Origin: Thalassobius vesicularis
Lineage (GTDB): Bacteria > Pseudomonadota > Alphaproteobacteria > Rhodobacterales > Rhodobacteraceae
NCBI RefSeq assembly: GCF_004799325.1
Contig: NZ_SSMD01000007.1
Coordinates: 62,001-126,000 of the forward strand
Reading direction: 5' to 3'
Length of the DNA stretch: 64,000 nt
In this document: positions 35,832-45,022 of the stretch, one piece after another
How the letters are laid out: every line of letters begins with the position of its first letter
Numbering within the stretch: position 1 is the stretch's first letter
Translations under genes and position numbers: made by a program
The notes under the pieces: model-generated
Databases searched by the model: none
Seen by the model: only the letters and a program-made list of their open reading frames with translations
What the model was told of the DNA's origin: nothing

Positions 35832-35857
35832 CTGACCAAAATAGTCAGAATAGTCAA
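35832..35857. promoter_or_regulatory. Iron-locus palindrome CTGAC-N7-GTCAG (candidate iron-responsive operator)
   Basis: CTGAC-CAAAATA-GTCAG (35832-35848) is a perfect 5-bp inverted repeat, followed by a further TAGTCA half-site at 35851. On the minus strand a TTGACT element overlaps it, which would be a -35 box for the hemP operon. The symmetric TGAC/GTCA layout resembles iron-responsive boxes described in Rhodobacterales. It also lies in the upstream region of mnmH. Confidence 0.55.
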
Positions 35858-35959
35858 CCCGAGTCTTTTGCTAAGTTAAATATTTCCCAACGTCACCCCG
35901 CGCCCTGCCTGAATTTCCGGCATCTGGCGCAGGGGCGGGGGCTGCGCTATGCATCTGTC

Positions 35960-37012
35960 ATGAAACACACGCTGACCAGCCTGACCGACCTGACCGCGCT
36001 GCCCTTTGACGAAATCATCGACGTGCGCGCCCCCGCCGAATACGCCGAGGATCACGTCCCCGGCGCCATCTCTCTGCCCGTTCTGTCGGATGAAGAGCGC
36101 GCAACCGTCGGCACCATCTACGTGCAGCAGGATCCCTTTCTGGCGCGCAAGGTCGGCGCGGCGCTGGTCGCGCGCAATGCCGCCGCGCATCTTCAGGGGC
36201 CGCTGGCGGATCGGCCCTATCGCTGGCGTCCGCTGGTCTATTGCTGGCGCGGCGGGCAGCGCTCTGGTTCTTTCGCGTCGATCCTGGCGCAGATCGGCTG
36301 GCGCGTAGGGCTGATCGACGGGGGCTACAAATCCTTCCGCCGTCTGGTCGTGCAGGCGATGTACGAAACCCCGGTCGCGCCCCGCGTCATCCTGATCGAC
36401 GGCGGCACCGGCACTGCCAAGACCCGCCTGCTGACGCATCTGGCGCAGCAAGGCCAGCAGGTGCTGGACCTCGAAGGTATCGCGCAGCATCGCGGTTCCT
36501 TGCTGGGCGGGATGCCGGGCGGGCAGCCCTCGCAAAAGACCTTCGAATCCCGCGTGGCGATGGCGCTGGCCGCGATGGACCCGACCCGCCCGGTGTTCAT
36601 TGAGGCGGAAAGCAACAAGATCGGCACCCGCATCGTGCCGCCGACCCTGTGGCAGGCGATGCTGCGCGCCGATCATGTCCGCGTGCAGGCCCCGCTCGAC
36701 GTGCGCGCCCGCTACCTCGTGCGTACCTATTCCGAGGTGATCGAGGATGCCGAGGGTCTGGACGAGAAGCTCGCCGTTCTGGCGCGGTTCCACGGGCATG
36801 ATCAGTCCGACGCCTGGCGCGCGATGGCCCGCGCTGGTCAGTTGGAGCAGCTCGCCGCCGAGCTGGTCGAAAAGCATTACGATCCGACCTACCGCCGCTC
36901 CTCTCGCCGCGTGACCGCCCCGCTGGCCGAGGTCGATCTGCCGGGTCTGGACGATGCCGCCCTTGGGGATGCGGCCGCCCGCATCGTCACCGTCGCAGGC
37001 GACGTACAATAA
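35960..37012 (+). CDS. mnmH: tRNA 2-selenouridine synthase
   Basis: 350 aa. Residues ~1-130 are a rhodanese domain with catalytic Cys95 in YCWRGGQRSGS. A P-loop domain follows (IDGGTGTAKTRLL) that binds the tRNA-geranyl intermediate cofactor region. The enzyme replaces sulfur of 2-thiouridine at the tRNA wobble position with selenium using selenophosphate. The ATG at 35960 fits the family start. It is convergent with selD, which supplies selenophosphate. Confidence 0.94.
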   Translation: MKHTLTSLTDLTALPFDEIIDVRAPAEYAEDHVPGAISLPVLSDEERATVGTIYVQQDPFLARKVGAALVARNAAAHLQGPLADRPYRWRPLVYCWRGGQRSGSFASILAQIGWRVGLIDGGYKSFRRLVVQAMYETPVAPRVILIDGGTGTAKTRLLTHLAQQGQQVLDLEGIAQHRGSLLGGMPGGQPSQKTFESRVAMALAAMDPTRPVFIEAESNKIGTRIVPPTLWQAMLRADHVRVQAPLDVRARYLVRTYSEVIEDAEGLDEKLAVLARFHGHDQSDAWRAMARAGQLEQLAAELVEKHYDPTYRRSSRRVTAPLAEVDLPGLDDAALGDAAARIVTVAGDVQ

Positions 37013-37045
37013 CTGCCGAGAATCTTACAATTTCGCCGGTTAACC
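37002..37045. repeat. 44-nt motif shared with the 8.4 kb spacer, copy 2
   Basis: Ungapped match to 8423-8466 (35 of 44). The ACGTAC end overlaps the last codons of mnmH; the GGTTAACC end lies 22 bp before the selD stop. Convergent spacer, as for copy 1. Confidence 0.55.
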
Positions 37046-37066
37046 CTTGGTGACCCCCGCGCCCCG

Positions 37067-39241
37067 TCACACGCAACGCAGGATCGGCGGGCCGTCGATG
37101 ATCCGGCCAATGATGGCGGCGGGCAGGCCAAGCTCTTGAAGTTGCGACAGAATTTCGTCGGCCTTCTCGGATGGCACGGCGGCCAGCAATCCGCCCGCGG
37201 TCTGCGGATCATGCAGCAATTTCGCTTTCGATCCCGCCGCATTTTCGACCGGAGAGTGCATCAGGTTCGAGTCGTAAATCGTTGATTTTACGCCAACTTC
37301 TGACATCTCAACGGCGCCCTCGTAGACCGGGATTTGGTCCAGCACCAACTCGGCCCCTACGTCCGAGCTGCGGCAAATCGCCTGCAAGTGACCGGCCAGT
37401 CCGAACCCCGTCACATCCGTCATTGCATTGGAATCCTTGAGGATTTCCGCCGCTCTGTCCTGCGGTTGCGCCATCGCGGCCAGCATTTTTGCGACGTGTC
37501 GCCCGTTCGCCTTGCCCTGCATCTCCGCCGCCAGCAAAACTCCCGTCCCAATCGCCCGCGTCAGGATCAACACATCCCCAACCCGCGCCCCTGCGTGGGT
37601 GATCGGCCGATCTGCCAGTCCCGTGATCGTGAATCCTATAGTCATTTCAGTGCCTTGGGTCGAATGCCCCCCGACGATCTCGGCCCCGGTCTGGGCAAAG
37701 ACCTGGCTGGCCGCGCCCATGATTTCGGCCATTGTCCGCGCCTGCAGCGACTGCGACATGCGCGGCAGGATCACCGTTGCCAGCACCGCCTGAGGCTGCG
37801 CCCCCATCGACCAGATATCCCCCAGCGCATGCACGGCTGTAATCTGCGCCATCAGCGCCGGATCTTCGGTAAAGGATTTGAGGTGATCGGTCGTAATAAC
37901 CTGAAAATGCTCACCTATTTTCAGAACGGCGGCGTCGTCCCCACGCCCGGTCACCACGTCGGCGCGCTGCGATTGCGGCAAGGTTTCAAGCGCGCCGGAC
38001 AGCGTTCCGGCCCCGACTTTCGAGCCGCATCCCCCGCAAATCGGTTGCCCGTCGCCCAGTTCCTGCGCGACGCCGAGCGTGAGAACGGGGGGCAGGTCCG
38101 CATGAGGCATTTGCGGTAAGTTATTGAACATATTCATGAATTTCTGGTCGATGCGATTTTTCAGCCGCCACAGCCAGGGGCCTTGCCAGATGCGTCCCCA
38201 TTTCTCGGCCAGGGCGGATTTTTGCCCGAGCGAGATCAGCTTCAGATAGTCCTTTTGCGGGTGGAACGCGCGCAACGGAAGGCCGACCAGTTTTGCGCGC
38301 AAATTGTCGAAGAGCACTGGCGCTGCGCGAACGGCATAGACCCCGGCCTTCGGGCGCGGGGCATGGGTCAGGTGGGCGCAATCCCCGGCGGCAAAAAGTG
38401 TATCGTATCCAGATACTTGCAGGGACTTGTTCACATTGACGAAGCCCTCGGTCAGGGTCAGGCCTGTCCGTTCCAACCAGGATTGCGGCAACGCGCCGGC
38501 GACGCCGATCGTCAATCCGGCGGGGATGATGTCGCCGGTGGAGAGGCGCGGTCCCTCTTGGGTGATTTCGGAAATAGTTGCATTATTGCGTATGGTTACG
38601 CCGCAAACTTCAAGTGCTTTACGTAGCTGCGACCGCGGTTTCGGATCGGCTGAGAGGATCTCTGCATTCGCTTCCAGCAGCGTGACGTCCGCTTTGCCCG
38701 TCGCCTTGATCAAGGCATGGGCCATGGCCATCGCCAGTTCGACGCCAGCGACGCCGCCGCCGATGACGGCGACCGGTTCCGCGTGGCCGGTCTGGCGGGC
38801 GGCCTCCAGATAATCGGCCCAGGTTTCAGCATAGATATCAAGGGGTTTGGCCCCAATCGCGTGCTCGGCAAAGCCGGGGATTTGCGGCAGTTCCGAGGTG
38901 ATCCCGATGTCGAGCGATGCGACGTCATAGGCAATCACGCGCCCGTCCTGAAGGGTCACTGTCCGTGCCTCGGGGTCCAGGCCGACCGCGCGGCCCAGGA
39001 TCACGCGGGCACCGGCAAAACGGGCCAGGCGGATCAGGTCGATTTCAAGCTCATCGCGTGTGTAATGGCCTGCGATATGGCCCGGCAGCATCCCCGAATA
39101 AGGAGCAGTGGGCGCCGGGTTGATGACCGTGACACGGGTGCCGGGCAGCGGGCGCATGCCCCATTTCAGCAGCACTAGTGCGTGGGTATGGCCGCCTCCG
39201 ATCAGGACGAGGTCACGGGTCAGCGGGATTTGCGTCTGCAT
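37067..39241 (-). CDS. selD: Selenide, water dikinase fused to an NAD(P)H dehydrogenase-like domain
   Basis: 724 aa. Residues ~1-370 are a pyridine nucleotide-disulfide oxidoreductase-like flavoprotein (LVLIGGGHTHALVLLKWG and AVIGGGVAGVELAMAMAHA). The rest is SelD: CGGCGSKVG (Cys405, Lys408) is the active-site loop and GRGDDAAVLKI, GGHSTQGTEMTIG and DVTGFGLAGHL are core motifs. It makes selenophosphate from selenide and ATP. The flavoprotein domain may reduce selenium compounds to selenide. No selA, selB or tRNA-Sec is visible, so selenium appears to go to tRNA via mnmH. The N-terminal half looks slightly less GC-rich than its neighbours. Confidence 0.93.
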   Translation of the reverse strand: MQTQIPLTRDLVLIGGGHTHALVLLKWGMRPLPGTRVTVINPAPTAPYSGMLPGHIAGHYTRDELEIDLIRLARFAGARVILGRAVGLDPEARTVTLQDGRVIAYDVASLDIGITSELPQIPGFAEHAIGAKPLDIYAETWADYLEAARQTGHAEPVAVIGGGVAGVELAMAMAHALIKATGKADVTLLEANAEILSADPKPRSQLRKALEVCGVTIRNNATISEITQEGPRLSTGDIIPAGLTIGVAGALPQSWLERTGLTLTEGFVNVNKSLQVSGYDTLFAAGDCAHLTHAPRPKAGVYAVRAAPVLFDNLRAKLVGLPLRAFHPQKDYLKLISLGQKSALAEKWGRIWQGPWLWRLKNRIDQKFMNMFNNLPQMPHADLPPVLTLGVAQELGDGQPICGGCGSKVGAGTLSGALETLPQSQRADVVTGRGDDAAVLKIGEHFQVITTDHLKSFTEDPALMAQITAVHALGDIWSMGAQPQAVLATVILPRMSQSLQARTMAEIMGAASQVFAQTGAEIVGGHSTQGTEMTIGFTITGLADRPITHAGARVGDVLILTRAIGTGVLLAAEMQGKANGRHVAKMLAAMAQPQDRAAEILKDSNAMTDVTGFGLAGHLQAICRSSDVGAELVLDQIPVYEGAVEMSEVGVKSTIYDSNLMHSPVENAAGSKAKLLHDPQTAGGLLAAVPSEKADEILSQLQELGLPAAIIGRIIDGPPILRCV

Positions 39242-39347
39242 GGCGGGGCCTTCGGATTTATTCAGTCCCCGGAATGTAACGGCTTTGTTCGTGTCAGGCT
39301 ATGGGCTTGTGGGCCGCCCCCCTCACAAAGCTGCGAGAGGGGCGATG

Positions 39348-41993
39348 TTATTCTGCCGCTTGTTGCACGTGGCTGGCGGCCAGCAGGGCGGCCAATTCGG
39401 GCCGGCACGACCCGCAGTTCGTACCTGCGTTCAGGGCCGCTCCGATCTGCTCGACCGAGACCAGTTTCTGCTCGGCGATCGCGGCCAGAATAGTGTTCAC
39501 CCCGACATCGAAGCAGGCGCAGATCGTGGCGCCGGGGTCGGGGCGATCGGCGGATGGACGACCGGCCAGAGCATCCTCGGCCACGTTGCCCAGCATATGG
39601 GCCATGTGGTTGCGAGCGACCTGCACGGGTTCAGCGGCCACGAAAAGCGCACCAATCAGGCGGCCATCCTGCACGAAGGCAATGCGCGCGCCGCCGCGTT
39701 TCGGGTCTTGCACGATCTGGGCCTGTGCCTCGGGGGCGTTCAGCAGGGTGCGGGCGTAGGTTTCCCAATCCTCGGGGGTGTCGGTGGCGGCCAGTTCGAT
39801 GCGCCATCCGTCACCGCTGCGGGCCTGCGCCCAATAGGCGGTGTCGGCGCGCGGCTTGGCCAGAGAGACGGCGAACCCGTACCATTTGGCCTGAAATTTC
39901 TCGACATTCACGACCGAGGCTTTGGATTCCGGCTGACCCGAGACCGGATCGGTATGTGCCGCCACCAGCGTATCGACGCGCCCGGCCGAGGCGTATTGCG
40001 CGGTCCAGTGCATCGGCGCAAAGACTTGTCCCGCATGAACACGATCCGTGACCAGCGCCCGCAGCAGAGAGGCGCCTTGCGGGCTGGTGACGCGCACGAT
40101 GTCCGCCGGGGCGATGCCCAAACGGGTGGCGTCGCTGGGGTGAATCTCAAGATACGGCTCGGCCAGGTGCTGCGACAGGCGCGACGATTTGGCGGAGCGG
40201 GTCATGGTGTGCCAGTGATCGCGCACGCGGCCGGTGTTCAGGCGGAACGGGTACTGCGCCGAGGGGTGCGATTGCGGGGTCCGGAAGTGGATCGGCAGCA
40301 TCCGCGCCTTGCCCGAGGGGGTAAAGAACCGCCCGTCGCCAAAGAAGCGCCCGCCCGCACGGATCGCGGTGACCGGCCAGTGCAGCGGCTCAAGGCTGTC
40401 ATAAGCGTCGTCGCCCAGATCGCTGAGGCCCGAAATGTCGAAGTCGCGGCCCAACTGACCGGCGATGCCCGACAACACGGCGTATTCACGGAAAATCTCG
40501 GCCGGGGACTGGTAGTCGAAGGCGTCGTGCCAGCCCATGCGGCGGCCCACGTCGGACATGATATCCCAGTCATGCCGCGCCTCGCCGGGGGCGGGCAGGA
40601 AGCCGCGCTGGCGCGAGATGCAGCGTTCGGAATTGGTGACGGTGCCGTCCTTCTCTCCCCAGCCGGTTGCGGGCAGCACGACATGGGCCAGCTTGGCGGT
40701 GTCGGTGTCGGCGGTCAGATCACTGACGACGACGAAATCGCATCCCTCCAGCGCGGCCTTGACGGCGTCGGCGTCGGGCATCGACACGACCGGGTTGGTG
40801 CACATGATCCAGATCGCCTTGATCCGGCCTTCGGCGACGGCATTGAACATGTCCACGGCCTTCAGCCCTGCGGCCTCGGGCATATCTGGCGCGGCCCAGA
40901 AGGTTTTGACGGCGCTGCGGTGCTCGGCGTTTTCCAGGTCCAGATGGCAGGCCAGCATGTTGGCCAGGCCGCCCACCTCGCGCCCGCCCATCGCGTTGGG
41001 CTGGCCAGTGACCGAGAACGGCCCCATGCCGGGCTGACCGATGCGGCCCGTGGCCAGGTGGCAGTTGAGGATCGCGTTCACCTTGTCCGAGCCCGCGCTG
41101 GACTGGTTCACGCCCTGCGAATAGACGGTGACGACCTTTTCCGTGCCGATCCACATGTTGCAGAAGGCGCGGATGTCGGCCTCGCTCAGGCCGGTGACGG
41201 TGCTGTCGCAGCTGCTGGCGGCATTCACCGCGTCGTCGAAGCCGTCCACATGCTGGCCGACAAAGCTGCTGTCGACCGCGCCTTGTTCGTGGATCTCGAC
41301 CAGCAGGCGGTTGAACAGGGCCGCGTCGCCGCCCGGCGCGATGGCCAGATGCAGGTCAGCAATGTCCGAGGTCGCGGTGCGGCGCGGGTCGATGTTGACG
41401 ACCTTCATCTTTGGATTGGCCTTCTTGGCCGCGACGATGCGTTGGTACAGCACCGGGTGGCACCACGCCAGGTTCGAGCCGGTCAGCACGACCAGATCGG
41501 CCTGTTCCAGATCGGTATACTGGCCCGGCACAGTATCGGTGCCAAAGGCGCGCTTATGTCCCGCGACCGAGGACGCCATGCACAGGCGAGAGTTCGTGTC
41601 GATATTGGCCGAGCCGATGAAGCCCTTCATCAGCTTGTTGGCGACGTAATAATCCTCGGTCAGCAGTTGGCCCGAGACGTAGAAGGCGACGCTGTCGGGG
41701 CCGTGCTCGGCGATGGTGCCCTTGAAGCGTTGCGCGACCAGCTCCAGCGCGTCGTCCCAGCTGGCGCGAGCGCCGTTCACTTGCGGGTGCAGCAGGCGAT
41801 CGTCCAGCCAGATCGTCTCGGCCAGCGCGGTCCCCTTGGAGCACAAACGGCCCAGGTTTGCCGGGTGATCGGGGTCGGCCTTGACCTTGATGCCGCCGGT
41901 CTTTTCGGGGCTGACCAGCACACCGCAGCCGACGCCGCAATAGGGGCAGGTGGTCTTGCAGGTGGAGGCGGGCGCAAACTGGAGGTTCTTCAT
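39348..41993 (-). CDS. nasA: Assimilatory nitrate reductase catalytic subunit
   Basis: 881 aa molybdopterin oxidoreductase. An N-terminal CPYCGVGC-type [4Fe-4S] site begins near residue 16. Mo-bis-MGD binding segments follow, e.g. NSRLCMASSVAGHKRAFG and GQPNAMGGREVGG. The last ~60 residues are a BFD-like [2Fe-2S] domain (ICACFDVGVNTILAA and GTNCGSCRPELAALL), which is common in NasA proteins. It reduces nitrate to nitrite in the cytoplasm. The ATG at 41993 is preferred to an upstream in-frame start at 42020. Confidence 0.94.
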   Translation of the reverse strand: MKNLQFAPASTCKTTCPYCGVGCGVLVSPEKTGGIKVKADPDHPANLGRLCSKGTALAETIWLDDRLLHPQVNGARASWDDALELVAQRFKGTIAEHGPDSVAFYVSGQLLTEDYYVANKLMKGFIGSANIDTNSRLCMASSVAGHKRAFGTDTVPGQYTDLEQADLVVLTGSNLAWCHPVLYQRIVAAKKANPKMKVVNIDPRRTATSDIADLHLAIAPGGDAALFNRLLVEIHEQGAVDSSFVGQHVDGFDDAVNAASSCDSTVTGLSEADIRAFCNMWIGTEKVVTVYSQGVNQSSAGSDKVNAILNCHLATGRIGQPGMGPFSVTGQPNAMGGREVGGLANMLACHLDLENAEHRSAVKTFWAAPDMPEAAGLKAVDMFNAVAEGRIKAIWIMCTNPVVSMPDADAVKAALEGCDFVVVSDLTADTDTAKLAHVVLPATGWGEKDGTVTNSERCISRQRGFLPAPGEARHDWDIMSDVGRRMGWHDAFDYQSPAEIFREYAVLSGIAGQLGRDFDISGLSDLGDDAYDSLEPLHWPVTAIRAGGRFFGDGRFFTPSGKARMLPIHFRTPQSHPSAQYPFRLNTGRVRDHWHTMTRSAKSSRLSQHLAEPYLEIHPSDATRLGIAPADIVRVTSPQGASLLRALVTDRVHAGQVFAPMHWTAQYASAGRVDTLVAAHTDPVSGQPESKASVVNVEKFQAKWYGFAVSLAKPRADTAYWAQARSGDGWRIELAATDTPEDWETYARTLLNAPEAQAQIVQDPKRGGARIAFVQDGRLIGALFVAAEPVQVARNHMAHMLGNVAEDALAGRPSADRPDPGATICACFDVGVNTILAAIAEQKLVSVEQIGAALNAGTNCGSCRPELAALLAASHVQQAAE

Positions 41994-42053
41994 TCTCAAT
42001 CCCCTTGGGCGGGTCCCCACCGGCGCACCGGAGGGGAAGTGTTCGTCAGGGCC

Positions 42054-43304
42054 TTAGCCGGTCAGGCTGCACAGGCCGCCGTAAGGCTCGGCCGGAGTGC
42101 TGGCTTGGTAGCCGGGGCCAAAGATCAGCATGTCGCGCATCGCGCTGACATCGGCGCCATCGCGGATCAGGTTGTAGAACCAGCCACCATCGGCGGTGTC
42201 GCCATACATCACCGCACCGATCAGGCGGTCGTCCTTCAGGATCAGGCGTTTGTAGGATCCGGCGGCGGCGTCGTGCAGAACGATGTCCTCGCGGTCCTCG
42301 CCATCGGCGAAGTCGCCCGCGCTGAACAGATCGCAGCCGGTGACCTTCAGCTTGGTCGAGACTTCCTTGTTCACAAAGCGTGCCTCTTGGCCCAGCAGGG
42401 TCTGGGCGACGACGTTGGCCTGATCGTAGAGCGGGGCCACCAGCCCAAAGAGCGCGCCGTCATGTTCGACGCATTCACCTACGGCCAGGATGTCGGGGTC
42501 CGAGGTCACCATGTGATCATCCACCACGATGCCGCGATTGACGGTCAGGCCCGCCTCGGCACCCAGTTTGGTCGCGGGGCGGATGCCCACGGCCATGACC
42601 AGCAGATCGCAGGGCAGTTCGGTGCCGTCGGCCAGACGCAGGGCGGTGACGTGGCCGTTTTCGCCCACGATTTCCTGCGAGTTGGCCGAGCACATCACCT
42701 TGATCCCACGATCCACCAGCGCCTTGCGCAGCAGGAAGCCTGCGGCGGGGTCCAACTGACGCTCCATCAGGTGGCCCATGATGTGGACAACGGTGACGTC
42801 CACGCCGCGGGCTTTCATGCCGGCCGCAGCCTCCAGCCCCAGCAGACCGCCGCCGATGACAACGGCCTTGGCACCGGGTTTCAGGCCCAGGTCGATCATG
42901 CGCTGGGTGTCTTCGAGGTCGCGATAGGCGATCACGCCGCCCAGATCGCGGCCGGGCAGGGGGATCATGAACGGGGTCGAGCCCATGCCCAGCAGCAGCT
43001 TGTCATAGGGCACCTCGCCGTTCTCGCCGATCACGACCTTGCGGGCGCGGTCGATGCGCAGAACCTTTTCGCCAAAGCGGCAGGTGACGCCATGCGCCGC
43101 GTACCAGTCGGCATCATGGGTGACGATCTGTTCGTATGTCTTTTCGCCGGCCAGAACGGGCGACAGCATCAGGCGGTTGTAATTGCCGCGCGGCTCGGCG
43201 TTGAACAGGGTGACGTCATAGGCGCCGGGGTTGACCTGAAGGAGATGCTCCAGCGCCCGCCCCGAGGCCATGCCTGCTCCGATCACGACAAGGTTGCGCG
43301 ACAT
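42054..43304 (-). CDS. FAD/NAD(P)-dependent reductase, NirB N-terminal-like electron donor for NasA
   Basis: 416 aa. LVVIGAGMASGRALEHLL is the FAD-binding loop and AVVIGGGLLGLEAAAGMKAR the NAD(P) loop. The chain resembles the flavoprotein half of NirB but stops before the siroheme/[4Fe-4S] half, and no nirB-type catalytic domain or nirD is present. It lies immediately upstream of nasA in transcription order, so it probably supplies electrons from NADH to nitrate reductase (NasB/NasC role). Nitrite reduction must be encoded elsewhere. Confidence 0.87.
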   Translation of the reverse strand: MSRNLVVIGAGMASGRALEHLLQVNPGAYDVTLFNAEPRGNYNRLMLSPVLAGEKTYEQIVTHDADWYAAHGVTCRFGEKVLRIDRARKVVIGENGEVPYDKLLLGMGSTPFMIPLPGRDLGGVIAYRDLEDTQRMIDLGLKPGAKAVVIGGGLLGLEAAAGMKARGVDVTVVHIMGHLMERQLDPAAGFLLRKALVDRGIKVMCSANSQEIVGENGHVTALRLADGTELPCDLLVMAVGIRPATKLGAEAGLTVNRGIVVDDHMVTSDPDILAVGECVEHDGALFGLVAPLYDQANVVAQTLLGQEARFVNKEVSTKLKVTGCDLFSAGDFADGEDREDIVLHDAAAGSYKRLILKDDRLIGAVMYGDTADGGWFYNLIRDGADVSAMRDMLIFGPGYQASTPAEPYGGLCSLTG

Positions 43305-43310
43305 TCGACC

Positions 43311-45017
43311 TTACTCCGCTGCGATGGCTTTGGGTTTTGCCGGGGCTTTCGGCTTGGCGCCGTGCTCGTATTCCTCAAGGAAATCCAGCACTTCCTGGCG
43401 GTAAGCGTAGTAATCCGGATGCTCCAGCAGGGCCTTGCGGGTGCGCGGACGGGGCAGGTTCACATCGACGATCTTGCCGATGGTGGCCTGTGGGCCGTTC
43501 GTCATCATCACCACGCGGTCGGCCAGCAGGATCGCCTCGTCCACGTCATGGGTGACGCAGATCGCGGTAACCTTGGTGCGGTCCCAGACTTCCATCAGCA
43601 CTTCTTGCAGTTCCCAACGGGTCAGGCTGTCCAGCATGCCAAAGGGTTCGTCCAGCAGCAGCAGCTTGGGCGACAGGGCAAAGGCGCGGGCGATGCCGAC
43701 GCGCTGTTTCATGCCGTTCGACATGGAGTTCGCGGGGCGGTCCATCGCATCGGCCATGCCAACGCGTTCCAGATAGTATTCGACCACGTCCTGACGCTCG
43801 GCCACGCTGGCCTTGGGATAGACCTTGTCGACGCCGATGGCGCAGTTTTCACGCGCGGTCAGCCAGGGGAACAGGTTGGGCGACTGGAACACCACGGCGC
43901 GTTCGGGGTCAGCACCTTCAACCGAGCGACCGTCGAGTTTGATCACGCCCTTGGAGATCGAGTTCAGACCGGCGGCCATCGTCAGCACGGTGGATTTACC
44001 GCAGCCCGAGTGGCCGATCAGAGAGATGAACTCGCCGCGGTTGAGTTTCAGGTTGAAGTCCTCGACCACGGTCAGCGGGCCCTTGGGCGTCGGGTAGATC
44101 TTGTAGAGCTGCGAGAAATCCAGGAAGTTGCGGTCGATCATGCCCTTCTGGGCCTCGGCCACGGCCGATGGCAGGTTCGGGTCCACCTCGGGCGCGGTGT
44201 CGTGGATCGGACGCACGTTCGGCAGCAGGCGGACGCCTTCGGCCTTAGCCTCGATGCCGACATCCATCAGGTAGTTGGTCACCTCGGCGCGCAGCTTCTT
44301 GAAGCCCTCGTGGTGGTTCATCTCGCCGCGATCACGGGGGCGGGGGATGTCGACGGTGAACTGCTCGCCCAGCGTTCCATCGGGGTTCAGCGCGATGATG
44401 CGGTCGGCCAGGATGATGGCCTCGTCCACGTCATTGGTGATCAGGATGCAGGTCTTCTTGTCGGCTTCCCAGATATGCTCGATCTCGTCGGCCAGGTTGG
44501 CGCGGGTCAGCGCGTCCAGCGCGGACAGCGGTTCGTCCAGCAGCAGCACTTCGGGGTTCATCGCCAGCGCACGGGCGACGTTCACCCGTTGACGCATCCC
44601 GCCGGACAGTTCCGCTGGGCGGCGGTGCGTGGCGTGGCCAAGCCCCACCATCTTGACGTATTTGCTGACCTTCTCGGCCTTTTCGGCCTTGGACAGATCC
44701 GGAAAGATCGTGTCCACCGCCAGACCCACATTACCGTTCACCGTCAGCCACGGCATCAGCGAGTAGTTCTGGAAGATCACGCCGCGTTCCGGGCCGGGGC
44801 CTTCGATCTGGTCGCCCTTGAACGAGACCTTGCCCTTGGTCGGGAAATCAAGGCCGGCCATCAGGTTGATCAGCGTGGTCTTGCCGGTGCCGGAGAAGCC
44901 CAGCAGGACCAGGAATTCGCCTTCTTCCACCTCAAGGTTGATGTTCTTCAGGACGGCGTGGGCATGGGTGCCCTCGCCAAAGCTCTTGTAGACGTTCTTG
45001 AAGGAAATCACGGACAT
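43311..45017 (-). CDS. Nitrate ABC transporter ATPase, two nucleotide-binding domains in one chain
   Basis: 568 aa from the ATG at 45017 (GGTGAG upstream; a GTG at 45026 is less likely). Domain 1, residues ~5-260: LLGFSGTGKTTLI and LSGGMRQRVNVARALA. Domain 2, ~300-540: LIGHSGCGKSTVLT and the modified signature MSNGMKQRVGIARAFA. Both have Walker B LLLDEP. This is an NrtC/NrtD-type fusion without the NrtA-like C-terminal domain of cyanobacterial NrtC. It powers nitrate/nitrite uptake with NrtA/NrtB. Its start lies 6 bp past the permease stop. Confidence 0.9.
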   Translation of the reverse strand: MSVISFKNVYKSFGEGTHAHAVLKNINLEVEEGEFLVLLGFSGTGKTTLINLMAGLDFPTKGKVSFKGDQIEGPGPERGVIFQNYSLMPWLTVNGNVGLAVDTIFPDLSKAEKAEKVSKYVKMVGLGHATHRRPAELSGGMRQRVNVARALAMNPEVLLLDEPLSALDALTRANLADEIEHIWEADKKTCILITNDVDEAIILADRIIALNPDGTLGEQFTVDIPRPRDRGEMNHHEGFKKLRAEVTNYLMDVGIEAKAEGVRLLPNVRPIHDTAPEVDPNLPSAVAEAQKGMIDRNFLDFSQLYKIYPTPKGPLTVVEDFNLKLNRGEFISLIGHSGCGKSTVLTMAAGLNSISKGVIKLDGRSVEGADPERAVVFQSPNLFPWLTARENCAIGVDKVYPKASVAERQDVVEYYLERVGMADAMDRPANSMSNGMKQRVGIARAFALSPKLLLLDEPFGMLDSLTRWELQEVLMEVWDRTKVTAICVTHDVDEAILLADRVVMMTNGPQATIGKIVDVNLPRPRTRKALLEHPDYYAYRQEVLDFLEEYEHGAKPKAPAKPKAIAAE

Positions 45018-45022
45018 GGCGC

